11,420 nt of DNA from an uncultured Lachnospiraceae bacterium (GTDB lineage: Bacteria; Bacillota_A; Clostridia; Lachnospirales; Lachnospiraceae): positions 1-11,420 of the forward strand of contig CACZQE010000028.1 of assembly GCA_902783205.1 (NCBI GenBank), given 5' to 3'. Each line of letters starts with the position of its first letter. Position 1 is the stretch's first letter. Below, in pieces: positions 1-5,712 of this stretch. The position numbers and the translations under genes were made by a program. Below the pieces are notes generated by a model. That model did no database searches, was not told where the DNA came from, and was given only the letters and a program-made list of their open reading frames with translations.

Positions 1-750
1 GAAGACGACCTGAACGACAGGAAAGTCTTGCTGCAGCTGGCGATTCTCTGCGGAATTGCCCTGCTCCTGATCGTCATCGAGCCTGACCTGTCGACAACGC
101 TGGATATCACATTTATCCTGGCGGCGGTTATCTTTACAGGGGGGCTGAGCGGAAAGCTGATCCGAAATGTGATCCTGGTCATGGTGCCCCTTACCATGCT
201 CTTTCTCTGGTATATCCAGACGCCGAATCAGATTCTGCTCAAGGATTACCAGGTTACCAGAATCATGACCTTTATCAACCCGTCCAAGTATGCTTCGTCC
301 ACTGCCTATCAGCAGGACAACTCTGTCATGGCCATCGGTTCGGGACAGCTGTACGGCAAGGGACTGCATAATAATACGATTTCAGGCGTATCCGTTACCG
401 TTACCGATACAGGCCTGGTTTCGGAACAGCAGACAGACTTCATCTTCTCTGTTATCGGTGAGGAGACGGGATTTATAGGCAGCATCGCAACGATCCTTCT
501 CTTTGCCATTATTGTATTTGAATGTCTGAAGACGGCATACTGGGCCAGGAATATAAGTGGCCGGCTGATCGCCGTGGGCATGGCGGCCCTGATAGGTTTT
601 CAGTCATTTATCAATATAGGGGTCGCCACGGAAATCCTGCCCAATACAGGTCTGCCTCTGCCATTCTTAAGTTACGGTCTTACGTCCCTGTTAAGCTGTA
701 TGGCAGGAATCGGCCTGGTGCTCAACATAGGACTGCAGAGACGTTTTTGA
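1..750 (+). CDS. SEDS-family peptidoglycan polymerase (FtsW/RodA/SpoVE), C-terminal part
   Basis: The reading frame is open from base 1, so the start lies upstream; 249 codons are visible. SEDS proteins are multi-pass membrane glycosyltransferases that polymerise lipid II into glycan strands with a partner class B PBP. Seen here: several hydrophobic segments; EPDLST near residue 27; the block AIGSGQLYGKGL; QTDFIFSVIGEE, whose Asp (fragment residue 146) aligns with the essential Asp of E. coli FtsW and RodA; and the C-terminal signature LPNTGLPLPFLSYG. RodA (elongation), FtsW (division) and SpoVE (spore cortex) cannot be separated with certainty from the C-terminus. The following mgsA-like gene favours the RodA-type copy that, as I recall, sits beside mgsA in Lachnospiraceae. 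Family assignment is very sure, subtype is not. Confidence 0.93.
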   Translation, partial: EDDLNDRKVLLQLAILCGIALLLIVIEPDLSTTLDITFILAAVIFTGGLSGKLIRNVILVMVPLTMLFLWYIQTPNQILLKDYQVTRIMTFINPSKYASSTAYQQDNSVMAIGSGQLYGKGLHNNTISGVSVTVTDTGLVSEQQTDFIFSVIGEETGFIGSIATILLFAIIVFECLKTAYWARNISGRLIAVGMAALIGFQSFINIGVATEILPNTGLPLPFLSYGLTSLLSCMAGIGLVLNIGLQRRF

Positions 751-776
751 TTGCATACTTCCCTGATTTGTATTAT
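747..776 (+). promoter_or_regulatory. Possible sigma-A promoter for the mgsA-carboxypeptidase pair
   Basis: TTGATT (747-752, overlapping the SEDS gene stop codon) is followed after 18 bases by TATTAT (771-776). The match is 4/6 and 5/6, in a locally AT-rich stretch. An alternative reading is TTGCAT (751-756), 17 bases, TATATT (774-779). Either would give a leader of about 90 bases before mgsA. Read-through from the upstream gene is equally possible, since no terminator separates the two genes. Confidence 0.4.
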
Positions 777-821
777 ATTATTTACAATACCTGAGTACGG
801 GAAACAACAGTGAGAGGCTGG

Positions 822-844
822 GCCGGCATGGCTGACAAGCCGGC
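822..844 (+). other. Inverted repeat in the mgsA leader
   Basis: GCCGGC at 822-827 and again at 839-844 can pair around an 11-base loop; an inner GGCT/AGCC pairing around GACA is an alternative. It lies about 23 bases before the GGGGGA ribosome binding site of the next gene. No T-run follows, so it is not an obvious terminator. It could affect mRNA stability or translation, or be chance. Confidence 0.3.
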
Positions 845-876
845 GGAGCAATTTTCAGATAGAGTATGGGGGACTT

Positions 877-1272
877 ATGAATATCGGACTGATCGCAAAT
901 GATGAAAAGAAAAAGCTGATGCAGAACTTTTGTGTCGCCTACAGGGGTATTCTGAACAAACATGAATTATATGCAACTGCTACCACAGGCAGACTGATCG
1001 AAGAAGTAACCAACCTGACTGTGCATAAGTATCTTGCCGGGCCTCTGGGCGGGGCTCAGCAGATGGGATCCCAGATTGAGAATAATCTGATCGATATGGT
1101 CATTTTTCTCCGGTCCCCTGCCAACAAGCAAAGTAATGAACCGGATATTTTTGATATTCTGCATCTTTGTGATATGCACAATGTACCCCTTGCAACAAAC
1201 CTGGCCACTGCAGAGCTTCTGATCAAGGCTCTTGACCGGGGTGACCTGGAGTGGCGGGAGATGTATAAGTAA
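877..1272 (+). CDS. mgsA: Methylglyoxal synthase family protein, catalytic residues substituted
   Basis: At 131 aa it covers the MGS domain but is shorter than E. coli MgsA (152 aa). MgsA converts dihydroxyacetone phosphate to methylglyoxal and phosphate, relieving sugar-phosphate stress. The fold signatures are clear: GLIAND (4-9), YATATTG (32-38), GPLGG (55-59), PLATNLATAELL (104-115). Phosphate-contact residues equivalent to E. coli Lys23, Thr45, Thr47 and Thr48 are kept (K12, T34, T36, T37), as are Asp20 (D9) and Asp101 (D90). However, the catalytic Asp71 position is Ala60 (GGAQQ; codon gct at 1054-1056), His19 is Asn8, Asp91 is Ser80 and His98 is Asn87. It may therefore be inactive, altered or regulatory. 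The start has a GGGGGA site at 868-873. Its stop overlaps the next gene's start by one base, implying co-translation. Confidence 0.85.
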   Translation: MNIGLIANDEKKKLMQNFCVAYRGILNKHELYATATTGRLIEEVTNLTVHKYLAGPLGGAQQMGSQIENNLIDMVIFLRSPANKQSNEPDIFDILHLCDMHNVPLATNLATAELLIKALDRGDLEWREMYK

Positions 1273-2291
1273 TGACCGGAAAAAGAAAGACAGTTCTTAA
1301 GAGGAGGCTTTCTGCCGCTCTCTGCCTGCTGCTTGTTTTTTCCCTGGTCCTTAGCGGATGCGGGAAAAAGAAGAGTAAGAAGAAGAGCGCGGACACTAGA
1401 CAGGCTTCCTTTGAATCGGACTATAAGACCTATTATCAGAAAAACCATAAGAATGACTTTAAGCCTCCTGCCGGTATGGCAGAAGGGCTGGCTGTTTTAT
1501 CCGCGGACCAGGAGGATACGCCGGATTTCTATACAACGGACAAGGCAGACCTGCTGATCAACGACAGTACAGGGGAAGTACTGGATTCCTATCACTGTTT
1601 CCGCAAAGCCTATCCGGCCAGTATCACCAAGATCATGACAGCATTGCTGGTTCTTGAAAACGGCAATCTGGACGATGAGATCACTCTGACTCACAACACC
1701 GTGATCGTGGATGAGGGCGCTGTGATGAGCACCCTGACCAGGGGAGACACTGTCACTGTAGACGCAGTGCTCCACACCCTCCTGATCAAGTCGGCTAATG
1801 ACTGCGCTGTCATTCTTGCCGAGTATATTGCGGGAGATGAGCAGTCATTCGTGGAAATGATGAACAAAAGGGCCTGGGAGCTGGGGGCCACCCACACGCA
1901 TTTCGTGACGACCAACGGACTCCACCGGGATGATCACTATACGACAGCCTACGATCTTTATCTGATCTTCAAGAAAGTTGTGGAGTATGACACCTTTGTG
2001 GACATTGTTTCTTCCAAGGACTATACTCTGACTTACAGGAATTCCGCAGGCAGTGTGATCAACGAATATATGGAAACGACCAACTACTATCTTTTAAATG
2101 AGTATCCGGTACCCGCGGGACTGACTATGTACGGGGGAAAAACAGGAACTACATCGGCGGCAGGTTCCTGCCTGATTCTCATGACGGAAAATGAGGCGGG
2201 AGAAAGATTTTTCTCCGTTGTTCTGGGCGCCCGGTCAAAGCCGGACCTGTACGATTCCATGACCCGTCTGCTGGAAAAAATACCGAAATAG
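1272..2291 (+). CDS. Lipoprotein D-alanyl-D-alanine carboxypeptidase (peptidase S11)
   Basis: This 339-aa secreted serine peptidase trims the terminal D-Ala of peptidoglycan stem peptides outside the membrane. A basic N-terminus, a hydrophobic segment (13-27) and the lipobox LSGC (27-30) show lipid attachment at Cys30, followed by a Lys/Ser-rich linker. All three penicillin-binding motifs are present: SITK (117-120, nucleophile Ser117), SAN (174-176) and KTG (290-292). The chain ends about 47 residues after KTG, so the beta-rich C-terminal domain and amphipathic anchor of PBP5-type enzymes are absent; the N-terminal lipid replaces that anchor. The ATG overlaps the mgsA stop (TAATG), so translation is probably coupled. 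Placement after a SEDS gene fits a wall-growth operon. DacA and DacF-type paralogues cannot be told apart here. Confidence 0.93.
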   Translation: MTGKRKTVLKRRLSAALCLLLVFSLVLSGCGKKKSKKKSADTRQASFESDYKTYYQKNHKNDFKPPAGMAEGLAVLSADQEDTPDFYTTDKADLLINDSTGEVLDSYHCFRKAYPASITKIMTALLVLENGNLDDEITLTHNTVIVDEGAVMSTLTRGDTVTVDAVLHTLLIKSANDCAVILAEYIAGDEQSFVEMMNKRAWELGATHTHFVTTNGLHRDDHYTTAYDLYLIFKKVVEYDTFVDIVSSKDYTLTYRNSAGSVINEYMETTNYYLLNEYPVPAGLTMYGGKTGTTSAAGSCLILMTENEAGERFFSVVLGARSKPDLYDSMTRLLEKIPK

Positions 2292-2294
2292 TGG

Positions 2295-2323
2295 TTGTGA
2301 TTTTCCAACGAATAAATTATAAT
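2295..2323 (+). promoter_or_regulatory. Sigma-A promoter for the P-loop NTPase gene
   Basis: TTGTGA (2295-2300), a 17-base spacer, then TATAAT (2318-2323). The -10 is a perfect consensus, the -35 matches 4/6 and the spacing is optimal. It begins four bases after the carboxypeptidase stop codon and gives a leader of about 25 bases carrying AGGAGG at 2341-2346. It separates the small NTPase gene transcriptionally from the wall genes, although no terminator precedes it. Confidence 0.75.
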
Positions 2324-2355
2324 GATATTACTACAGATATAGGAGGACACGAGAT

Positions 2356-2772
2356 ATGATAGATATAATTGCAGGTTCAAAGGGCAAGGGTAAGACCAAG
2401 ATTCTTCTTCAGAGGGTAAACGATGATATTAAGGTTACCCACGGCACGATCGTTTACCTGGATAAGAATAATAAGCAGATGTATAAGCTTAGCAATCAGA
2501 TCAGACTGATTGTAGTGCCTGAGTTTGATATAGAAGACACCGATATGTTTATCGGGTTTATTGCAGGGATCCTTTCACAGGATCATGATCTTGATAAGAT
2601 TTATCTGGACAGTTTCCTGACGATTGCCTTCATCGAGGATAATCTGGAAGAAACAATCGCAAAGCTTGACAGGATGTCCAAAAAGTTTGATGTGGATTTT
2701 GTTATCAGTGCTTCACTGGATAAAGAAGAGCTTCCCAAGCCTCTTCAGGAGCTGGTATCCGAGGCTTTATAA
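2356..2772 (+). CDS. Small P-loop NTPase, function unknown
   Basis: This 138-aa protein starts almost at its nucleotide-binding loop: GSKGKGKT (residues 7-14) fits Walker A, with K13 and T14 as the phosphate and magnesium contacts. A hydrophobic strand ending in Asp, KIYLD (81-85), is a plausible Walker B, and VISASLD (near 115-121) looks like a third core strand. No transmembrane segment or DNA-binding motif is visible. Similar short clostridial proteins are, as I recall, often labelled 'twitching motility protein PilT' or 'ATP-binding protein', but it is far too short to be a PilT motor and no pilus genes are nearby, so I do not adopt that name. AGGAGG ends nine bases before the ATG. It has its own promoter, a hairpin-rich downstream gap, and looks more AT-rich than its neighbours. 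Confidence 0.85.
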   Translation: MIDIIAGSKGKGKTKILLQRVNDDIKVTHGTIVYLDKNNKQMYKLSNQIRLIVVPEFDIEDTDMFIGFIAGILSQDHDLDKIYLDSFLTIAFIEDNLEETIAKLDRMSKKFDVDFVISASLDKEELPKPLQELVSEAL

Positions 2773-2817
2773 AGGCCGGATCAACTGATTGGAGCAGCTC
2801 TTTATAAAATTATTAAC

Positions 2818-2840
2818 CCGGATTACCCCAAGGGTTCCGG
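2818..2840 (+). other. Hairpin downstream of the P-loop NTPase gene
   Basis: CCGGA (2818-2822) pairs with TCCGG (2836-2840), and inside it ACCC (2825-2828) pairs with GGGT (2832-2835) around a CAA loop with a two-base TT bulge. AACCC (2815-2819) could instead pair with GGGTT (2832-2836), a competing fold. No T-run follows, so it is not a simple terminator. Confidence 0.45.
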
Positions 2841-2859
2841 TATGAATGTGTAAAATATG

Positions 2860-2890
2860 CCGCCCCGTAGTCTTTATGGGGCGGTTTACA
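2860..2890 (+). terminator. Probable weak intrinsic terminator
   Basis: CCGCCCC (2860-2866) pairs with GGGGCGG (2878-2884), a perfect 7-bp GC stem with an 11-base loop, followed directly by TTTACA. The stem is strong but the T-run is only three bases, so termination may be partial. It lies between the P-loop NTPase gene and the HlyD-like gene, where an operon boundary is expected. Confidence 0.5.
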
Positions 2891-2918
2891 GGTTATAGAA
2901 GTTTTTACAGAGTTTACA
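2885..2918 (+). repeat. Three TTTACA copies before the HlyD-like gene
   Basis: TTTACA occurs at 2885-2890, 2904-2909 and 2913-2918, just upstream of the AAGGA ribosome binding site (2921-2925). The unequal spacing (19 and 9 bases) does not make a tidy operator. It may be a binding site, a set of -35-like elements without matching -10 boxes, or chance in a T/A-rich leader. Confidence 0.25.
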
Positions 2919-2931
2919 GAAAGGAACTGCC

Positions 2932-4317
2932 ATGTTTGACAGACTGAGGCAGCGGCTTCTCCGTCATATCAATCTGGGAACTATCGCCTTCTCACTGATC
3001 GTGGTTTACCTCCTGGCTTATGTGGTCAGCTACATCGGCAAGGACAAGCTGGCTATCTATGAGGTCAGCCAGAGTAATATTATCGACCACATCGAGGGTA
3101 CCGGCCTGATCCTGCGGGAAGAGTCTCTGATGAAGAATGAAAAAGACGGCTATATCAATTACTGTGTCAGGGACGGATCGCGCGTGGAAAACGGCGGCAC
3201 GGTCTACACAGTGGACATCACCGGCAAGATTCAGACCTATCTGGAGGAGATGATCCGGGAAAAGGGTGAGATCAGCGAGGAGGAGAAGAACCGGATTGAC
3301 GAGACCCTGAGCGATTTCTCCTTATCCTATGAGGACAGGGACTTTTCCAGGGCTTTTGAAGTCCATAAGGATATCCGCCAGGAACTGGTATCATACACAG
3401 ATACTCTTCTGACCGAACATTGGGACGAGATGGAGAAAATCTGCGGAAAGAACAGCTACATCGAGGTCCGAACATCCAGGGAAGGACTGGTATCCTTTAC
3501 TTCCGATTCCCTGGAGGGGCTGACAGCTGACAAGGTTTCGGCAGATCTTTTTGCCAGCAAGGCGAAAATGCAGGACCTGCGGAGTGTTCAGACGGTCAAA
3601 AAGGGAACCCCTGTCTGCAGGCTGGTCACCAGCCAGAACTGGCAGCTTTATGTGCCGGTCACCAGACAGTCCTATGAACACCTGATGAACCTGAAAGAAG
3701 AAGGAATCACGACCCTTCAGGTTACATTTGACAAAGATAATTTCGTTACGCGGGCTCCTTTTGACGGGATGCAGACAGACAGGGAGTATTATGTAGTTCT
3801 GTCTTTCAACAACTATGTACAGCGTTATATGAACCAGCGCTATCTGTATGTGGAACTTCTCCTGTCCAGGACCAACGGACTCAAGATTCCCACCAGCGCC
3901 CTTGTCAAAAAGGAAGTCTTCCGGATTCCCAAGGAGCTGCTTACCCAGGGCGGCAACCGGTCTGATAACAGTCAGGTCGCCATCCTGAAAACAAAGAAGG
4001 GAAGAAAGTCTGTCACCCTGCGGGATGTGACCGTATATAAGACAGATGAGAAGTATGCCTACATTACCGGCAGAGGGCTCAAGTCCGGACAGGTGATCAC
4101 CGACATTGCCATGGAGAACACGGCCGTCCTCAAGGAGACCGTCAAGCTGGAAGGTGTATATATTGTAAACCGGGGATTCACAGTCTTCCGCCTTGTGGAT
4201 GTAGTAGAGAAGAACAAGGATTACTGTATTGTGTCTGCGGACACCAGTGACATCGAACTGTACGACAGAATTATCCTGAACAGCGATACGGTAGAAGAAA
4301 ATCAGGTTATTTACTAA
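2932..4317 (+). CDS. Membrane-anchored HlyD-like (membrane-fusion) protein
   Basis: At 461 aa it has a short cytoplasmic N-terminus, one transmembrane segment (about 14-36, INLGTIAFSLIVVYLLAYVV) and a large extracytoplasmic part. Residues 73-95, starting GYINYCVRDGSRV, resemble one half of a biotinyl-lipoyl-like hammerhead. A charged, probably helical stretch (about 104-165) follows, then the second barrel-sandwich half (about 180-240, including KKGTPVCRLV), and beta-rich C-terminal domains with KIPTSALV near 320. This order fits HlyD-type periplasmic adaptors. No ABC or RND exporter gene is adjacent; instead yggS and sepF follow after 57 bases, which, as I recall, is a conserved clostridial neighbourhood. 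I infer a role linked to cell envelope or division rather than classical export, but this is unproven. AAGGA lies six bases before the ATG. Confidence 0.82.
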   Translation: MFDRLRQRLLRHINLGTIAFSLIVVYLLAYVVSYIGKDKLAIYEVSQSNIIDHIEGTGLILREESLMKNEKDGYINYCVRDGSRVENGGTVYTVDITGKIQTYLEEMIREKGEISEEEKNRIDETLSDFSLSYEDRDFSRAFEVHKDIRQELVSYTDTLLTEHWDEMEKICGKNSYIEVRTSREGLVSFTSDSLEGLTADKVSADLFASKAKMQDLRSVQTVKKGTPVCRLVTSQNWQLYVPVTRQSYEHLMNLKEEGITTLQVTFDKDNFVTRAPFDGMQTDREYYVVLSFNNYVQRYMNQRYLYVELLLSRTNGLKIPTSALVKKEVFRIPKELLTQGGNRSDNSQVAILKTKKGRKSVTLRDVTVYKTDEKYAYITGRGLKSGQVITDIAMENTAVLKETVKLEGVYIVNRGFTVFRLVDVVEKNKDYCIVSADTSDIELYDRIILNSDTVEENQVIY

Positions 4318-4334
4318 AAAAACATCGGAGGATT

Positions 4335-4360
4335 CCGGTTCTGACTTCGGTCGGGGCCGG
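4335..4360 (+). promoter_or_regulatory. UUCG-capped hairpin overlapping the yggS ribosome binding site
   Basis: An 11-bp stem (4335-4345 with 4350-4360) closes a TTCG tetraloop flanked by C and G, the extra-stable C(UUCG)G form. Three G-U wobbles sit mid-stem (TTCT against GGGG) and GAC/GTC pairs next to the loop. The last two stem bases are the GG of the only Shine-Dalgarno-like GGAG (4359-4362) before the yggS ATG. No T-run follows, so it is not a terminator; translational control or an mRNA processing barrier is more likely. Confidence 0.6.
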
Positions 4361-4374
4361 AGAAGAAAAGACTT

Positions 4375-5058
4375 ATGCTGGAAACAAATCTGAAGAAAGT
4401 CAGAGAAAGGATAGAAGCCGCCTGCCGGAGGGCAGGACGGGACCCGGAAGAGGTCACCCTCCTGGCTGTCAGTAAAAGAAAACCCCTTAGTGACATTGAG
4501 ACCCTTCTGGCTCTGGGTCAGAAAGATTTCGGAGAGAACTATGTGCAGGAGCTTCTTGACAAGGAAGAGAAAGTGACGGAACCTGTCCGCTGGCACATGA
4601 TCGGCCATCTGCAGACCAACAAGGTCCGGCAGATCGTGGGGAAAACCGCCCTCATCCATTCCGTGGATTCCGTGAGACTGGCAGAAAGGATCGAGCGGGA
4701 AGCCGGCAAAAGGGATCTGTCGGCAGATATTCTGATTCAGGTCAATGTGGCTCATGAAGACAGCAAGTTCGGTCTGGACACCGGACAGACCGAAGAACTG
4801 ATCCGGAAAATAAGCACATTTCCCCATGTCAGGGTGCGTGGATTGATGACAAGTGCCCCATTTGTGGAGGATCCGGAGAAAAATCGGTGTTATTTTAGAA
4901 AATTACATAAATTATTTGTTGACATTGGGAGTAAAAACATTGATAATGTATCTATGGATATTTTGTCAATGGGTATGACCAATGACTATGAAGTCGCAAT
5001 CGAAGAAGGCGCCACGATGGTCAGAATCGGCACGGCAATTTTCGGGGCGAGGGAATAA
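4375..5058 (+). CDS. yggS: YggS/YlmE family PLP-binding protein
   Basis: This 227-aa single-domain protein of the PLP homeostasis (PLPBP) family has the alanine-racemase-like barrel fold but no established catalytic activity; it carries and buffers pyridoxal phosphate in the cytoplasm. Diagnostic segments: LLAVSKRKP with the PLP Schiff-base Lys34, FGENYVQE, WHMIGHLQTNK, HSVDS, RGLMTSAP, and the C-terminal LSMGMTNDYEVAIEEGATMVRIG, where the Ser/Arg/Gly phosphate-binding region lies. Length is normal. The start has only GGAG 12 bases upstream, inside a hairpin. Downstream, sepF follows after 22 bases, the same order as B. subtilis ylmE-ylmF. Codons for residues 170-202 are strikingly AT-rich (TTA, GTA, TCA, TTT), unlike the rest of the gene, because a probable promoter is embedded there. 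Confidence 0.95.
   Translation: MLETNLKKVRERIEAACRRAGRDPEEVTLLAVSKRKPLSDIETLLALGQKDFGENYVQELLDKEEKVTEPVRWHMIGHLQTNKVRQIVGKTALIHSVDSVRLAERIEREAGKRDLSADILIQVNVAHEDSKFGLDTGQTEELIRKISTFPHVRVRGLMTSAPFVEDPEKNRCYFRKLHKLFVDIGSKNIDNVSMDILSMGMTNDYEVAIEEGATMVRIGTAIFGARE
4919..4947 (+). promoter_or_regulatory. Strong internal sigma-A promoter for sepF, inside yggS
   Basis: TTGACA (4919-4924) is a perfect -35, followed by exactly 17 bases and GATAAT (4942-4947), a 5/6 -10. The bases upstream (4891-4918) are nearly all A/T, like an UP element. The predicted transcription start near 4954 gives a leader of about 125 bases before the sepF ATG at 5081. The hexamers lie fully within yggS codons. By hand count, 4881-4970 is about 23% G+C, far below the flanking gene. 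Confidence 0.75.
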
Positions 5059-5080
5059 ACAGATAATGGAGGTAATCTGA

Positions 5081-5626
5081 ATGGGTAAGCTCGCAGAAAA
5101 GTTTCTGAATATGATGAGATTCAATGATGATGAAGAGGATGAATACTACGAGGATTATGAAGAGTATTCTGACGAGGATGCCGCATTGATTGATGAGGCG
5201 GAAGAAGAGAAGGAAGAACCTGAACGTAAACCGTTTATCTCATTCAGACGTAAAAAGAAAGCAGATCCGGAGCATGAGGCAACGGAGTCAGAGACACAGA
5301 GTAATGTTGTTCCCTTTAACGGGATAAAAGAAGAAGGTGACATTGTGAAAGTAATCAGACCACAGACGTTCAATGAGGCACAGCTTGTAGCCGACTATCT
5401 GAAAGATGGAAAGACCATCGTCGTGAATCTTGAAGGCATTGAAATCGGCCAGGCACAGAGGATCATCGACTTTATCGGCGGCGCCAGCTTTGCGGTTGAC
5501 GGATCTCTGAAAGCAATCTCCAATAACATTTTCATCGTAGCTCCGGGCAACATCGAGGTGTCCGGCGATCTCAGAGATGAGATCGTCAGTGAGGATATGC
5601 TTTCTCCCGAGCTGACAAAGTTCTAG
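5081..5626 (+). CDS. sepF: Cell division protein SepF
   Basis: At 181 aa this is a typical SepF, which tethers FtsZ to the membrane and shapes the Z ring in Gram-positive bacteria. The N-terminal MGKLAEKFLNMMRF (1-14) can form the amphipathic membrane-binding helix. A very acidic, Tyr-rich linker (15-48) is followed by a basic patch (RRKKK near 57-61) and a second variable linker. The conserved dimerising and FtsZ-binding core runs from about 84 to 168 (VIRPQTFNEAQLVADYLKDG, then IDFIGGASFAVDGSL and IFIVAPGNIEVSG). GGAGG at 5068-5072 sets the start. A promoter within yggS and a strong terminator 27 bases past the stop suggest it can be expressed as a one-gene message as well as from the upstream operon. 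Confidence 0.97.
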   Translation: MGKLAEKFLNMMRFNDDEEDEYYEDYEEYSDEDAALIDEAEEEKEEPERKPFISFRRKKKADPEHEATESETQSNVVPFNGIKEEGDIVKVIRPQTFNEAQLVADYLKDGKTIVVNLEGIEIGQAQRIIDFIGGASFAVDGSLKAISNNIFIVAPGNIEVSGDLRDEIVSEDMLSPELTKF

Positions 5627-5652
5627 ACAAAAGAGATTGAAGAGTATATTTT

Positions 5653-5690
5653 GAAAGAAGGTCCCCGGGACCTTCTTTCTTTATTTTATT
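5653..5690 (+). terminator. Strong intrinsic terminator after sepF
   Basis: A perfect 12-bp inverted repeat (GAAAGAAGGTCC at 5653-5664, complement at 5668-5679) with a CCG centre is followed by the T-rich TTTATTTTATT. In practice the loop will open to five or more bases. The T-rich side faces the + strand only, so termination is one-directional. It closes the HlyD-like-yggS-sepF unit only 23 bases before aroB. Confidence 0.93.
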
Positions 5691-5712
5691 AACTTAAAGG
5701 AGATTATCAGTT

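Noticed and set aside
822..844. GCCGGC inverted repeat before mgsA as a terminator or riboswitch.
   Set aside because: No T-run follows and the leader is too short and simple for a known riboswitch; it is listed only as a weak structural element.
2356..2772. PilT pilus-retraction ATPase as the name for the small P-loop gene.
   Set aside because: It is 138 aa against more than 300 for PilT, lacks its characteristic Asp and His boxes, and no pilus genes are nearby.
3391..4827. A 478-codon open frame on the - strand across the HlyD-like gene and yggS.
   Set aside because: It is the mirror of two well-supported + strand genes. The coding strand rarely uses TTA, CTA or TCA there, which removes stops on the other strand; the translation has no recognisable domain and spans two genes and a hairpin.
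4881..4970. The AT-rich patch in yggS as a recombined or horizontally acquired segment.
   Set aside because: The protein continues without break through conserved YggS motifs and the patch coincides with promoter elements, so overlapping regulatory constraint is the simpler explanation; recombination is not excluded.
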